From Pseudoalteromonas sp. 3D05 (GTDB lineage Bacteria; Pseudomonadota; Gammaproteobacteria; Enterobacterales; Alteromonadaceae), in the NCBI RefSeq assembly GCF_002723455.1, contig NZ_PDUS01000015.1, forward strand, positions 25,723 to 89,722: a stretch of DNA of 64,000 bases. The letters are read 5' to 3'. Positions 51,735-61,879 of the stretch are shown here, piece after piece. The notes under the pieces were generated by a model. It searched no databases, was not told where the DNA came from, and saw only the letters and a program-made list of their open reading frames with translations. Positions within the stretch are counted from its first letter, which is position 1. Every line of letters starts with the position of its first letter. Position numbers and translations under genes: made by a program.

Positions 51735-52004
51735 TTAGCGACGTAGGCCAAGCTCTTGGATTAACGCAGTATAACGTGCAATGTCTTTACCTTTAAGGTA
51801 ATCAAGCAGTTTACGACGAGTGCTTACTTTACGAAGCAGACCACGACGAGAGTGGAAGTCATGCTTGTGATCAGCAAAGTGACCTTGAAGCTTGTTGATA
51901 TCAAAAGTTAAAAGTGCAACTTGTACTTCAGGTGAACCAGTGTCGCCTTCTGCACGTGCGAATTTTGCGATGATATCGATTTTTTCTTGATTGCTTAGTG
52001 ACAT
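51735..52004 (-). CDS. rpsO: 30S ribosomal protein S15
   Basis: S15 is a primary binder of 16S rRNA in the platform of the small subunit. The 89 residues match the family, with the segments [30 protein letters not shown] and [12 protein letters not shown]. It lies between truB and pnp, as in E. coli. Confidence 0.98.
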   Translation of the reverse strand: MSLSNQEKIDIIAKFARAEGDTGSPEVQVALLTFDINKLQGHFADHKHDFHSRRGLLRKVSTRRKLLDYLKGKDIARYTALIQELGLRR

Positions 52005-52111
52005 AGTAACTCCAAAAATAAATGTAAAAGGTGCTTCAGCCGATCACTAATTCAGCCAAAACGATTAAGCGGGCGTATTCTACCAGTTTTGGTTATAACT
52101 ACAAGATAAAC

Positions 52112-53062
52112 TTAGTCTGTCGACTCTTGTTGATTAGATAAACCGCGTTTGGACTTCAAATGCCCATCTGGGTTACGCTCTCCGGTGCCAATAAACACGC
52201 CATCTGCCAGCACTTTTATTGGCCCTTCAGGTAAGATTTTACCCAACACAACAGCCTGACCATGACTAAATGACACGCCTTGCTCTTTAGTTATCTCAAC
52301 AACTGGTAAATCAACCAATGCTGTATCCATAGGTAATAGCAGCTCATCAAGGTATTGCGAAGGTGCAAGCTCTTCAGCCTTGGCTTTTGCTAGCAATGCT
52401 TCAAGCTGTTCAAGCGAGACCATCTTATCCGCGGGGTAATGCCCAACAGCTGAGCGATGTAACATAATCACATGGGCGCCACAGCCCAGGTTTTCACCTA
52501 AGTCATCAACAATTGTGCGGATGTAGGTACCCTTTGATACATGGGCAGTCATTTGTACTTCGTTGTTCGCTTCATCAAACTCATCAAGCGTTAAACTAAA
52601 TACATTGATTTTTCTACACTTGCGCGGTACTTCAATACCCTCGCGTGCGTATTTATATAAAGGTTTACCTTCATATTTTAACGCTGAGTACATTGATGGG
52701 TATTGATCTGACTCACCTAAGAATTTGGCAATTTCTTGCTCGAGCAGTTCTTTTGTCACGTTAACATCACGTGTTTCTACCACTTCACCATCAGAGTCTG
52801 ACGTTGTGGTACGCTCACCTAGTTTTGCTCGAACCACATAGGTTTTATCTGTATCGAGTAAAAACTGGGTAAACTTAGTTGCTTCACCAAAGCAAATCGG
52901 CAACATACCTGTGGCTAAAGGGTCAAGTGCCCCGGTATGCCCAGCTTTTTGCGCAAAATAAATACCTTTTGCTTGCTGTAAGGCTCTGTTCGATGAAATA
53001 CCTTGTGGTTTGTTTAACAACAAAATGCCATCAATCGGACGGCCCTTACTGCGTCTTGCCAT
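52112..53062 (-). CDS. truB: tRNA pseudouridine(55) synthase
   Basis: TruB makes pseudouridine 55 in the T-loop of tRNAs and acts as a tRNA folding chaperone. The 316 residues include the catalytic motif [20 protein letters not shown] with its Asp, the [21 protein letters not shown] motif and a C-terminal PUA-like domain. It overlaps rbfA by one base (TAATG). Confidence 0.97.
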   Translation of the reverse strand: MARRSKGRPIDGILLLNKPQGISSNRALQQAKGIYFAQKAGHTGALDPLATGMLPICFGEATKFTQFLLDTDKTYVVRAKLGERTTTSDSDGEVVETRDVNVTKELLEQEIAKFLGESDQYPSMYSALKYEGKPLYKYAREGIEVPRKCRKINVFSLTLDEFDEANNEVQMTAHVSKGTYIRTIVDDLGENLGCGAHVIMLHRSAVGHYPADKMVSLEQLEALLAKAKAEELAPSQYLDELLLPMDTALVDLPVVEITKEQGVSFSHGQAVVLGKILPEGPIKVLADGVFIGTGERNPDGHLKSKRGLSNQQESTD

Positions 53063-53469
53063 TAGTCTTTAGTGCCTTCTTCGCTGTCGTTTTCATCATC
53101 TACGTGTTTAGCATTATCTTCACGGATCACAGAGTCAACTAAGTTAGAGATACGCATCCCTTCCATTAGCGAGTTATCAACCACAAACTTAAGCTCAGGC
53201 ATAATACGAGCACGTATACGCTTACCCAATAGCGAACGGATATAACCCGTTGCTTCGTTAAGTACTTTGGCACTTTGCTTAGCTGCGTTCTCATCTTCAG
53301 TATTAAATACCGTGATAAATACTTTGGCGTAAGATAAGTCACGTGATACTTCAACGGCTGATACAGTCACCATGCCTAAACGTGGATCTTTAATTTCGCG
53401 TTGTAATATAACAGCAATTTCTTTTTGAATTTGCTGGGCAACACGATCAGTGCGAGAAAATTCTCTCAT
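53062..53469 (-). CDS. rbfA: Ribosome-binding factor A
   Basis: RbfA helps 30S maturation and cold adaptation by binding near helix 1 of 16S rRNA. The 135-residue KH-like protein has [18 protein letters not shown] and the [24 protein letters not shown] segment. The acidic C-terminal tail is usual for gammaproteobacteria. It follows infB and a hairpin, as in the standard operon. Confidence 0.97.
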   Translation of the reverse strand: MREFSRTDRVAQQIQKEIAVILQREIKDPRLGMVTVSAVEVSRDLSYAKVFITVFNTEDENAAKQSAKVLNEATGYIRSLLGKRIRARIMPELKFVVDNSLMEGMRISNLVDSVIREDNAKHVDDENDSEEGTKD

Positions 53470-53535
53470 TGTTCTTTACTCTAATTTTATAACTTATTGA
53501 GAAATATAAATAAGTTAATTTAATAATGGATACAC

Positions 53536-53558
53536 AAATGGGGGCTGAGCCCCCATTT
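53536..53558 (-). terminator. Hairpin between infB and rbfA
   Basis: AAATGGGGGC pairs perfectly with GCCCCCATTT around a TGA loop. The following minus-strand bases (GTGTATCC) lack a proper T-run, so it may be a weak terminator or an RNA-processing and stability element that lowers rbfA-truB expression relative to infB. Confidence 0.55.
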
Positions 53559-53579
53559 ATTATCTTAATATGCTAACAA

Positions 53580-56237
53580 TTAAAGTGAACGTTGTACTTC
53601 AACTGTTTCGAATACTTCGATTTGGTCACCAACGCGAACGTCATTGTAGTTCTTAACGCCGATACCACATTCCATGCCATTACGAACATCTTGAACATCG
53701 TCTTTAAAGCGACGAAGTGACTCAAGTTCACCTTCGTAGATAACCACGTTTTCACGTAATACACGAATTGGTGCGCTGCGCTTAATAGTACCTTCAGTAA
53801 CCATACAACCAGCAATTGCGCCAATTTTTGGAGACTTAAATACGTCACGTACTTCAGCAAGACCAATAATCTCTTGCTTAAACTCAGGAGCAAGCATACC
53901 AGACATGGCTTGCTTAACTTCTTCGATTAATGCATAGATTACGCTGTAATAACGAAGATCTAGGTTTTCAGTATCAATCACTTTACGCGCTGATGCATCA
54001 GCACGAACGTTAAAGCCAACGACGATTGCGTTTGAAGCTGCAGCAAGTGTAGCATCAGTTTCAGTGATACCACCTACGCCAGAACCCACAATCTTCACTT
54101 TTACTTCATCAGTAGAAAGCTTGGTTAGTGAATCTGAAATTGCTTCAATCGAACCTTGAACGTCTGCTTTAAGTACCACGTTAACTTCTGATACATCGCC
54201 TTCAGCCATGTTAGTAAACATGTTTTCAAGTTTCGCTTTTTGTTGACGAGCCAATTTAACGTCACGGAATTTACCTTGACGATAAAGAGCAACTTCACGC
54301 GCTTTACGCTCATCTTTAACAACAGTGGCTTCATCACCTGCTGCTGGGATACCAGAAAGACCTAAAATTTCTACAGGAATCGATGGACCAGCAGAACGAA
54401 TGTCTTTACCGTTTTCGTCTTTCATTGCGCGAACACGGCCGTATTCAAGGCCACATAGTACGATATCACCTTGGTTAAGCGTACCTGACTGAACAAGGAT
54501 AGATGCAACTGGACCACGGCCTTTATCAAGACGAGATTCAATTACAACACCTGCTGCCATGCCTTCGCTTGGTGCAGATAGCTCTAGAAGCTCTGATTGC
54601 ATAAGAACCGCTTCTAATAGGTCATCAATACCTAAACCAGTTTTAGCTGAAATATGAACGTACTGCGTATCACCGCCCCAATCTTCTGGGATAACGTCTA
54701 GCTGTGCTAGCTCGTTCTTAACGCGATCTGGATCCGCGCCTTCTTTATCCATTTTGTTTACAGCGATAATTAAAGGAACGCCAGCTGCACGAGCATGCTG
54801 TACCGCTTCTTTAGTTTGTGGCATTACACCATCATCTGCTGCAACCACTAGGATTACGATATCAGTCGCTTTAGCACCACGTGCACGCATTGATGTAAAC
54901 GCGGCATGTCCTGGAGTATCTAGGAAAGTAATCATGTTGCCGTTAGTTTCAACGTGGTAAGCACCAATGTGCTGCGTGATACCACCCGCTTCGCCTGATG
55001 CAACCTTCGCAGAGCGAATGTAATCAAGTGTTGATGTTTTACCATGGTCAACGTGACCCATTACAGTAACAACTGGCGCACGCGGCTCTGACTTGCCATC
55101 TTCATGACGGTCATTGAGTACTGTTTGCTCTAATTCGTTTTCTTTAACGATGATAACTTTATGGCCCATTTCTTCTGCTACAAGCTGCGCAGTTTCTTGG
55201 TCAATAACTTGGTTAATAGTAACCATGTCACCCATTTTCATCATGGTTTTAACAACTTCAGCGCCTTTAACTGCCATGCGTGATGCAAGCTCAGCTACTG
55301 TAATTGTTTCGCTAATACGCACTTCATTTTTAACGTCAGCGGTAGGTTTTTGGAAACCATGCTGTAATGACGTTGGTGCTTTTAGCTTGCCTTTGTTTCG
55401 GCCTTTGCCTGCAAACTTATCTTTTGCTGGGGCTTTTTTCTTTTTCTTCGCACGGCGTGAACCTTGCTCATCACGCGCATCAGCAACATCTTCTGCTTCA
55501 CGTGCGTAAGTAGAAGTCGTAAGGTGGTGATCTGCGGTTTCTTCGCGTTTCTTACGTTCTTCTTCTTCTTTCTTCCAACGAGCTGAGTTCTCTTCAGCTA
55601 GCTTTCTTGCTTCTTCTGCTTGACGTTTCGCTTCTTCTTCAGCTTTCTTCAATGCGGCCTCTTCTGCTTCTTTTTGCAGACGCTCAGCTTCGATGCGATC
55701 TTTCTCAGACTTAGCACTTTGCTCAGGGGTCATCTGCTTCTGTTTTGCTACACGTTCAGCATCTGCTTTACGTTTAGCTTCCTCTTTTGCTTTACGATCA
55801 GCCTCTTCTTTGGCTTTACGCTCTGCATCTTGTTTCGCTTTAAGTTCAGCAGCCTCTTGAGCAGCTTTTTGCTCAGCTTCACGACGTGCAGCTTCTTCAG
55901 CGGCAATACGTGCTTGCTCTTGCTCTTGCTCAATAGCGCTTTTCTTAACATAAGTGCGTGTTTTGCGCACTTCTACTTGCACTGACTTTGCTTGACCCGT
56001 AGAGCCTGTCACACTTAGTGTGCTTTTGCTTTTACGTTGCAATGTCATGCGAGCTGGGCCTTCAGAGCCCGTGCCACCATGTGACTTGCTCAAGTGGTCA
56101 AGTAACTTTGCTTTTTCTGCTTCAGTTACATTCTCACCCGCTTTTTTATCTATACCGGCTTGTGAAAACTGCTGTAGCAATTTATCAACAGTTGTACCAA
56201 TATCCCCGGCTAGTTTTTCAACATTTACTTCTGCCAT
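53580..56237 (-). CDS. infB: Translation initiation factor IF-2
   Basis: IF-2 is the GTPase that places fMet-tRNA on the 30S subunit. The 885 residues have an N-terminal domain, a long highly charged K/E/A/R helical linker (about 90-260), the G domain with [13 protein letters not shown] and NKMD, and the C-terminal fMet-tRNA-binding domains. A good GGAGGT site precedes the ATG. E. coli IF-2 is 890 residues. Internal shorter starts, which give isoforms in E. coli, were not assessed. Confidence 0.98.
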   Translation of the reverse strand: MAEVNVEKLAGDIGTTVDKLLQQFSQAGIDKKAGENVTEAEKAKLLDHLSKSHGGTGSEGPARMTLQRKSKSTLSVTGSTGQAKSVQVEVRKTRTYVKKSAIEQEQEQARIAAEEAARREAEQKAAQEAAELKAKQDAERKAKEEADRKAKEEAKRKADAERVAKQKQMTPEQSAKSEKDRIEAERLQKEAEEAALKKAEEEAKRQAEEARKLAEENSARWKKEEEERKKREETADHHLTTSTYAREAEDVADARDEQGSRRAKKKKKAPAKDKFAGKGRNKGKLKAPTSLQHGFQKPTADVKNEVRISETITVAELASRMAVKGAEVVKTMMKMGDMVTINQVIDQETAQLVAEEMGHKVIIVKENELEQTVLNDRHEDGKSEPRAPVVTVMGHVDHGKTSTLDYIRSAKVASGEAGGITQHIGAYHVETNGNMITFLDTPGHAAFTSMRARGAKATDIVILVVAADDGVMPQTKEAVQHARAAGVPLIIAVNKMDKEGADPDRVKNELAQLDVIPEDWGGDTQYVHISAKTGLGIDDLLEAVLMQSELLELSAPSEGMAAGVVIESRLDKGRGPVASILVQSGTLNQGDIVLCGLEYGRVRAMKDENGKDIRSAGPSIPVEILGLSGIPAAGDEATVVKDERKAREVALYRQGKFRDVKLARQQKAKLENMFTNMAEGDVSEVNVVLKADVQGSIEAISDSLTKLSTDEVKVKIVGSGVGGITETDATLAAASNAIVVGFNVRADASARKVIDTENLDLRYYSVIYALIEEVKQAMSGMLAPEFKQEIIGLAEVRDVFKSPKIGAIAGCMVTEGTIKRSAPIRVLRENVVIYEGELESLRRFKDDVQDVRNGMECGIGVKNYNDVRVGDQIEVFETVEVQRSL

Positions 56238-56262
56238 AGTTTCTAATACCTCCGTTAATAAA

Positions 56263-57762
56263 TTACTCGTCTGCGAACCAACAAATGTTACGCGCAGCCA
56301 TTATCAGCTCACCTGCTTGTTCAGGTGACAGCTCAGTAATATCAACTAACTCGTCGATACCCTGTTCAGCCAAATCTTCAAGCGTTACTACACCTTTACT
56401 TGCCATTACAAATGCAAGGTGACGCTCTAACCCTTCTAATGCTAATAAGTCTTCAGCAGGCTCAGCACCTTCTAGGCTTTCTTCAGTTTTTAATGCTTTA
56501 GTTGTTAGTGCATCTTTTGCACGTGAACGTAACACGTCAACCGTATCTTCATCTAGGCCGTCAATTTCTAAAAACTCTGACGCTGGCACATAAGCCACTT
56601 CTTCAAGTGTTGAGAAGCCTTCGTTAATAAGCAACGTTGCAAAGTCATCATCAATATCTAAGTTTTCAGTGAATAAGTTAATTAACTTATCTGATTCAGC
56701 TTCGTTCTTTTGACGCATGTCTTCGACAGTCATTACGTTTAATTCCCAACCAGTTAACTGGCTAGCAAGACGTACATTTTGACCATTACGACCAATTGCT
56801 TGTGCAAGGTTATCTGCCTCAACAGCGATATCCATTGAGTGCGTGTCTTCATCCATTACGATAGACGCCACTTCTGCAGGAGACATAGCATTGATAACAA
56901 ATTGCGCTGGGTTGTCATCGTAAAGAACGATATCAACACGCTCACCACCTAATTCAGTTGAAACCGCTTGCACACGTGCACCACGCATACCTACGCAGGC
57001 GCCGACTGGGTCAATACGCTTGTCGTTAGATTTAACTGCGATTTTAGCACGAGAACCTGGATCACGAGCTGCCGCACGTAATTCGATCATCTCTTCGCCA
57101 ATCTCTGGCACCTCAATGCGGAACAGTTCCATTAGCATTTCTGGCTTAGAACGCGTTACAAATAACTGCGCGCCACGAGCTTCTGGTTTTACTTCGTAAA
57201 GTAGACCACGGATACGGTCGCCTGGACGGAAGTTTTCACGCGGTAGCATGTCGTCACGGTAAATAACCGCTTCAGCATTGTTACCTAAGTCAAGCACGAT
57301 AGCATCACGTGTTGCTTTTTTAACAACACCTGTTACAAGCTCGCCTTGCTGATCTTTGTATGCATCGACAACTAAAGCACGCTCAGCTTCACGTACTTTT
57401 TGTACGATAACTTGCTTAGCCATTTGTGTTGTAATACGGTCAAATTTAATTGACTCGATTTGCTCTTCAACAAAATCACCAAGTTGTAGATTTTCATCTT
57501 CAACTTGTGCAGCTTCAAGTGTAATCTCGCTGTATGGGTTCTCTAATGAACCATCTTCAAGTACTTGTGCAATCTGCCAGCGACGGAATGTATCGTAGTC
57601 ACCAGTTTTACGGTCAATTGCTACACGAACTTCAATTTCGCCTGTGTGTTTTTTCTTGGTCGCAGTCGCTAATGCGAACTCTAGCGCTTCGAAAATCTTT
57701 TCTTTTGGTACCGCTTTCTCATTGGAAACGGCTTCAGCAACCAATAATATCTCTTTTGCCAT
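56263..57762 (-). CDS. nusA: Transcription termination/antitermination factor NusA
   Basis: NusA binds RNA polymerase and nascent RNA, affecting pausing, termination and antitermination. The start [16 protein letters not shown] gives 499 residues (E. coli 495); an in-frame upstream extension of 11 codons lies in the rimP spacer. An N-terminal polymerase-binding domain precedes S1 (about 135-200), two KH domains ([14 protein letters not shown] and [18 protein letters not shown]) and two C-terminal acidic repeats found in gammaproteobacteria. Confidence 0.97.
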   Translation of the reverse strand: MAKEILLVAEAVSNEKAVPKEKIFEALEFALATATKKKHTGEIEVRVAIDRKTGDYDTFRRWQIAQVLEDGSLENPYSEITLEAAQVEDENLQLGDFVEEQIESIKFDRITTQMAKQVIVQKVREAERALVVDAYKDQQGELVTGVVKKATRDAIVLDLGNNAEAVIYRDDMLPRENFRPGDRIRGLLYEVKPEARGAQLFVTRSKPEMLMELFRIEVPEIGEEMIELRAAARDPGSRAKIAVKSNDKRIDPVGACVGMRGARVQAVSTELGGERVDIVLYDDNPAQFVINAMSPAEVASIVMDEDTHSMDIAVEADNLAQAIGRNGQNVRLASQLTGWELNVMTVEDMRQKNEAESDKLINLFTENLDIDDDFATLLINEGFSTLEEVAYVPASEFLEIDGLDEDTVDVLRSRAKDALTTKALKTEESLEGAEPAEDLLALEGLERHLAFVMASKGVVTLEDLAEQGIDELVDITELSPEQAGELIMAARNICWFADE

Positions 57763-57800
57763 GGGTAATGCCTCGCTTGCCCTATTCCTTCGCACTCGAA

Positions 57801-58256
57801 CTAAAACTTTGCGATTATGTTCGCACGTTCAATGTTGCTAAGCATGATCATATTTTCAGCACCATCAATAGATAGTGTGATCATATCACTGCTAACTGAT
57901 ACTAAGTCGCCTTTAAAGTTACGACGACCATCTTGTGGAAGCTTAGTACGCACGCGTACTTCCTCTCCTTGCGCCTTCTCGTAGTGATCTTGTTTGAATA
58001 ATGGACGATCAACACCAGGAGACGATACTTCCAAATCATATTCATTTGTAATCGGGTCTTCGACATCTAAAATTGCGCTTATTTGACGACTAGCATCAGC
58101 ACAGTTATCAACCGAAATCCCCGCTTCATGGTCAATATAAACCCTAAGCGTAGAATGGCGACCTGCTTGTACAAACTCAAGACCATGTAGTTCAAAGCCT
58201 AACATTTCAACAGACGGTGAAAGCATGGTTAGTAAATCTTGCTCAAGTTTTGTCAC
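57801..58256 (-). CDS. rimP: Ribosome maturation factor RimP
   Basis: RimP aids 30S assembly. I chose the GTG start (V-T-K-L-E-Q-D-L-L), six bases after a perfect GGAGG, giving 151 residues as in E. coli; an ATG seven codons upstream would include the ribosome site itself. The motif [29 protein letters not shown] is shown in parts: LRVYIDHE and [12 protein letters not shown] identify the family. First protein gene of rimP-nusA-infB. Confidence 0.94.
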   Translation of the reverse strand: MTKLEQDLLTMLSPSVEMLGFELHGLEFVQAGRHSTLRVYIDHEAGISVDNCADASRQISAILDVEDPITNEYDLEVSSPGVDRPLFKQDHYEKAQGEEVRVRTKLPQDGRRNFKGDLVSVSSDMITLSIDGAENMIMLSNIERANIIAKF

Positions 58257-58280
58257 GAAAATCCTCCATACAAACAAAAA

Positions 58281-58297
58281 AAGGGCTTATAGCCCTA
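58281..58297 (-). terminator. Attenuator-like terminator before rimP
   Basis: AGGGCT pairs with AGCCCT around a 3-base loop, and the minus strand continues straight into seven T residues, then the GGAGG of rimP about 10 bases later. It is an intrinsic terminator placed between the tRNA-fMet promoter and the nusA operon, so some polymerase must read through. Confidence 0.75.
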
Positions 58298-58346
58298 AAA
58301 TACGTAGCTTATTTTTTGGTTAAAACCAAGTGGTGCAGATACAACA

Positions 58347-58369
58347 ACGCCCCGAACCAAGCGGGGCGT
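58347..58369 (-). terminator. GC-rich hairpin between tRNA-fMet and rimP
   Basis: ACGCCCCG (58347-58354) pairs perfectly with CGGGGCGT (58362-58369) around a 7-base loop. On the minus strand it is followed by TGTTGTATC, a weak T-tract. A further perfect 8-bp stem, CGCGCATT/AATGCGCG, lies at 58462-58483. Together with the hairpin at 58281 these fill the 328-base tRNA-rimP spacer, which has no ORF. Confidence 0.6.
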
Positions 58370-58584
58370 CACACCTAAAGCATAAAACTGTGTGGCCATG
58401 GGCCAAGCTTGGTTGCGGGTAGCAATGCCACCTAAATAAGCTCAATAGCTTAAACGCAAAACGCGCATTACATAGAATGCGCGACTTCATATAAATAACA
58501 GACTTAACGGCCATCTATATATTGGCTTTAGAATATAAAACAATCGCTAATGCAAGTCGCTTCTTTTCTTAATCCAATTTAAAT

Positions 58585-58661
<77 letters not shown>

Positions 58662-58724
58662 CCAACTGTTACTTATCACTAAGCAACTATTTAGCTTTAT
58701 CACTCTAAGCTAAACAATGCGGCT

Positions 58725-58753
58725 ATTATAAAGGCTCTTGGCATAATTAGCAA
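58725..58753 (-). promoter_or_regulatory. tRNA-fMet / nusA operon promoter
   Basis: On the minus strand TTGCTA (58748-58753) and a perfect TATAAT (58725-58730) are spaced by 17 bp, followed by AGCCGC, a GC-rich discriminator. It lies 63 bp upstream of the tRNA 5' end. The GC-rich discriminator suggests stringent control. Confidence 0.75.
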
Positions 58754-58831
58754 CCAAAAAACAGATAAAGAATTACACTGTAAATATGCGATATTTAAGG
58801 GTAGGCGTTAGAAACAAACACGGAGTTGTTA

Positions 58832-58891
58832 ATGGCAAATTTAAGTGGTGGCACCACCACCTATGACTTGATTAATAGCAAAAGCGGCTAG
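58832..58891 (+). CDS. Possible 19-residue small ORF
   Basis: An ATG preceded by CGGAG (8-base spacing) opens a 19-codon frame reading MANLSGGTTTYDLINSKSG. It lies in the 406-base gap between the tRNA and the globin-fold gene, where nothing else but the tRNA promoter is seen. The peptide is glycine- and threonine-rich and I do not recognise it. It may be a real small protein, a gene remnant or chance. Confidence 0.2.
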   Translation: MANLSGGTTTYDLINSKSG

Positions 58892-59067
58892 ACTCAATAA
58901 ATATATTATTAGTTGCGTTTACATGGTGAGTAGATATAACCATCTTTAGAGCTCAATTTGACTGAGACACGCTATGAATAACCAAATATAAGTTACTATT
59001 TACTTACCTATAATGGTTTCTATTGCCTATACTTAAAAAATATATTGGGCATAATTCGGGGGGATTT

Positions 59068-59541
59068 ATGGGAATTAGTACGCTTGAAAAACAACTATTA
59101 CTGAATAGTCTTCACGTTGTTAAACCCAACTTCCACTGCTTTTCATATACGTTTCAAATGCATGTAAAAAGAGAACCTCTTGATATGCTTTGTTTATCAA
59201 ACAGTAAAATAAATGAAAAAACCTATATCCTTTATTGTGTCCTTGAACGTATCGTTATGCACTTGGATAATCTAAGAACAGTTACTCCTTTTATAGAACA
59301 TTATGCTAAAAACTTAAGTAATATGGGCATGAGCCACCAAGACACAGATATTCTATGCAACTCATTCTTAGCGACTTTAAAAATTCATCTAAAAGGCTGT
59401 TATCCACCTAAGTTAGAAAGCATTTGGCAGCACGCAATTAATATATTCAAAAGTATTGTCACAGGTTATTTATTTAATACTAGCAACGTATTAAAACTCA
59501 GTGATTTCATGAATAAACAACAAGTCAATATTGAGTCATAG
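59068..59541 (+). CDS. Globin-fold protein, probably non-haem
   Basis: A 157-residue soluble protein; the start MGISTLEKQL follows a GGGGGG site. The helical pattern, and RIVMHLDNLRTVTPFIEH followed by a stretch ending NSFLATL, align without gaps to the E-H region of flavohaemoglobin-type globins as I recall E. coli Hmp (ENLPALLPAVEKIAQKH through EHLLATL). At the proximal His position (F8) this protein has Leu82, and the CD1 Phe position appears to be Cys, so haem binding is doubtful. Non-haem globin folds exist as sensors (RsbR family). Function unknown. It is 102 bp upstream of the photolyase on the same strand. Confidence 0.6.
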   Translation: MGISTLEKQLLLNSLHVVKPNFHCFSYTFQMHVKREPLDMLCLSNSKINEKTYILYCVLERIVMHLDNLRTVTPFIEHYAKNLSNMGMSHQDTDILCNSFLATLKIHLKGCYPPKLESIWQHAINIFKSIVTGYLFNTSNVLKLSDFMNKQQVNIES

Positions 59542-59643
59542 CCTACAATACCGTCATAAAAAATCCGATCGCATGACTCTTTGTCTTCGTAAAGCAGCTA
59601 TACACTATAAATCCATGAACAATAAATTAGTCTGGCATATTCT

Positions 59644-61197
59644 ATGAAATACAAAACTCTTCGATTTATTTTTGGCGATCAACTTAACCCTAACCATAGC
59701 TGGTATAAAGAGCAGCAACAGGATGACATCCTTTATGTTATTGCCGAATTAAAGCAAGAAACAGGCTATGTTAAACATCATATTCAAAAAGTCGTTGCTT
59801 TTTTTAGTGCCATGGAAAATTTTGCCAATGCGTTGAAAAGCGCAAAATTAAACGTACTTCACCTAACTTTAGATGACACACAAAATGACAAAACGCTTTA
59901 CGATCTTTTAGAGCGGTTAGCACAACGTTACCATTGCAATAAAATTGAATACCAATACCCGGATGAATACCGCTTGCAAAAGCAAATGGATAATCTTAAA
60001 CAAAATAGCACAATAAAGGTGAAAGGCACCGACACAGAGCACTTTTTATTACCATTTAAAGATATACCTAAGCATTTTAAAAAAGACAAACATATCAAAA
60101 TGGAGTTTTTTTATCGGATGATGCGAAAGCGTTTTGATATCTTAATGGAAGGTGACTCGCCTAAAGGCGGCCAATGGAATTACGACCAAGCTAACCGTAA
60201 TAAGCTTAAAAAAGCTGATTTGGAGAAAATACCCCAAGCAAAGGTATTTCAAAACTCTATCCGAAATATTGTGACACGTATTGAAAGCCATGATGTGAAA
60301 ACATTTGGCCACTGCTCTGATACTTTACTTTGGCCTACCAGTCGTAATCAGGCAAAACAATTACTTGATTACTTTTGCGCATATTTACTTCCTTTATTTG
60401 GCCAGTTCCAAGATTCAATGACCTGTAATAGCTCTGAACAATGGAGCCTATACCATAGCCGCATTTCTTTTGCGCTAAACACTAAAATGATCCACCCGAT
60501 GCAAGTCATAAACCAAGTTCTTAAAGAGTTTGAATCGCGACCTAACGATATCAACCTAGCACAAGTTGAAGGATTTATTCGGCAAATTCTGGGATGGCGT
60601 GAGTATGTACGTGGCGTTTACTGGCAAAACATGCCCGACTACGCAGTTAAAAATGAATTAAACGCTAGTCGTTCTTTGCCTGATTATTTTTGGCATGGAA
60701 AAACTAATATGAACTGTATGAAACATGCAATTAGCCAAAGTTTAGACACGGCATACGCGCATCATATTCAACGCTTAATGATAACCGGTAATTTTTGTTT
60801 ATTAACTGAGATGGACCCTGCCCAAGTAGATAGTTGGTATCTGGGTATTTATATCGATGCCATTGAATGGGTAGAAATGCCTAACACACGCGGTATGAGT
60901 CAGTTTGCCGATGGAGGGCTTATTGCAACTAAGCCGTATGCGGCAAGTGGAAATTACATAAATAAAATGAGCGATTACTGCAAAGATTGTCATTATAACG
61001 TAAAGGAAAAAACTGAAGATTCTGCATGTCCTTTCAATAGCTTGTATTGGCACTTTATGGATAAGCATGAAGAAAGATTATCTCGAAACCCGCGTATCGG
61101 TATGGTGTATAAAAATTGGCAGAAGCAAGCTCCAGAACAACGCCAAGCCACCCTAGACAGAGCTAAATGGTGTATAGATAATATTGAAAGCTTATAG
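59644..61197 (+). CDS. Iron-sulfur bacterial cryptochrome/(6-4) photolyase (FeS-BCP, PhrB-like)
   Basis: A 517-residue flavoprotein of the photolyase-related (DPRP) family, with the N-terminal LRFIFGDQLNPNHSWY domain and a C-terminal FAD-binding helical domain (GWREYVRGVYW, SQFADGG). Four cysteines, C358, C446, C449 and C462, have exactly the spacing (88, 3, 13) of the [4Fe-4S] ligands C350, C438, C441 and C454 of Agrobacterium PhrB. That enzyme repairs (6-4) photoproducts using FAD and a lumazine antenna. Same role inferred here, repairing UV damage in surface waters. No lumazine gene is nearby. Confidence 0.93.
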   Translation: MKYKTLRFIFGDQLNPNHSWYKEQQQDDILYVIAELKQETGYVKHHIQKVVAFFSAMENFANALKSAKLNVLHLTLDDTQNDKTLYDLLERLAQRYHCNKIEYQYPDEYRLQKQMDNLKQNSTIKVKGTDTEHFLLPFKDIPKHFKKDKHIKMEFFYRMMRKRFDILMEGDSPKGGQWNYDQANRNKLKKADLEKIPQAKVFQNSIRNIVTRIESHDVKTFGHCSDTLLWPTSRNQAKQLLDYFCAYLLPLFGQFQDSMTCNSSEQWSLYHSRISFALNTKMIHPMQVINQVLKEFESRPNDINLAQVEGFIRQILGWREYVRGVYWQNMPDYAVKNELNASRSLPDYFWHGKTNMNCMKHAISQSLDTAYAHHIQRLMITGNFCLLTEMDPAQVDSWYLGIYIDAIEWVEMPNTRGMSQFADGGLIATKPYAASGNYINKMSDYCKDCHYNVKEKTEDSACPFNSLYWHFMDKHEERLSRNPRIGMVYKNWQKQAPEQRQATLDRAKWCIDNIESL

Positions 61198-61228
61198 ACA
61201 ATATTTATTACTGAACCAGTAACAAAAA

Positions 61229-61250
61229 AGCCGCCTCAAATGAGGCGGCT
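61229..61250 (-). terminator. ibpA terminator
   Basis: AGCCGCCTCA pairs perfectly with TGAGGCGGCT around AA; on the minus strand it runs into six T residues. It lies between convergent photolyase and ibpA genes. The plus-strand side has no T-run, so it mainly serves ibpA. Confidence 0.85.
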
Positions 61251-61296
61251 ACTAAAAATAACAAGTTAATTAGGGGAAATAATGTTTAAGGGTTGG

Positions 61297-61743
61297 TTAT
61301 TTCCCTTCTAGCAAGTTACCACTGCCAATTTCAATTTTGCGTGGCTTTAATGCTTCTGGTATTTCACGTTCTAAGTCAATACTCAGTAAGCCGTTAGCTA
61401 AATCTGCGCCAAGTACTTTAACATGGTCGCCTAGCTGAAATTTACGCTCAAAGTTACGTTCGGCGATACCCTGATGAATAAACTTACGCTCATCAGATTC
61501 ACCTTTTTCGGCTTTTAAACCTGCAACTTTTAAGGTGTTGTTTTCTGACTCAATGGTCAGCTCATTGTCACTAAAACCGGCTACAGCCATAGTGATACGG
61601 TATTTGTCTTTATCGAGCGCTTCGATATTGTACGGAGGAAAACTTGGCTGCTTGTCTGTGCGAGCCGCGGCATCCATTAAAGATGCTAAGTGATCGAAGC
61701 CAATGAATGAACGATAAAGTGGTGATAAATCTACTGTACGCAT
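61297..61743 (-). CDS. ibpA: Small heat shock protein, Hsp20/IbpA family
   Basis: IbpA binds aggregating proteins under heat stress and hands them to ClpB-DnaK. The start MRTVDLSPLYRSFIGFDHL, typical of IbpA, gives 148 residues; the open frame extends 21 codons upstream through the leader. The alpha-crystallin domain covers about 37-125 (YRITMAVAGFSDNELTIE, FERKFQLGDHV, LSIDLEREIPE). It is controlled by a sigma-32-type promoter and a ROSE-like hairpin. Confidence 0.95.
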   Translation of the reverse strand: MRTVDLSPLYRSFIGFDHLASLMDAAARTDKQPSFPPYNIEALDKDKYRITMAVAGFSDNELTIESENNTLKVAGLKAEKGESDERKFIHQGIAERNFERKFQLGDHVKVLGADLANGLLSIDLEREIPEALKPRKIEIGSGNLLEGK

Positions 61744-61746
61744 AAT

Positions 61747-61771
61747 AATATCCTCATATTTAAGCGATATT
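61747..61771 (-). promoter_or_regulatory. ROSE-like RNA thermometer over the ibpA ribosome site
   Basis: On the minus strand AATATC and GATATT close a hairpin whose 5' arm contains TCGCT and whose 3' arm contains GAGGA, the ibpA Shine-Dalgarno. The pairing leaves a bulged G in TCGCT. U-U/C-GCU opposite the SD is the conserved core of ROSE thermometers, known from ibpA and other Hsp20 genes. Position, 3 bases before the ATG, is right. Confidence 0.7.
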
Positions 61772-61879
61772 TTGCATGTGCTTTTCGTTTGAACAAGCGC
61801 AGGCAAAGTTTAATTAATAATATAAATTTCAATTACTTCTGTTTGATTTGGGACCCATCAGGCGTCCTCACTAAACTAT

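Noticed and set aside
55620..55985. Long plus-strand reading frame rich in F, L and S opposite infB
   Set aside because: It is the shadow of the K/E/A/R-rich linker of IF-2; composition follows from the antisense of lysine and glutamate codons, and it has no ribosome site.
58315..58420. Possible second tRNA or structured RNA beside tRNA-fMet
   Set aside because: Several short palindromes (TTGGTT/AACCAA, TGGCC/GGCCA) and a GC-rich stem are present, but no cloverleaf or T-loop consensus could be built.
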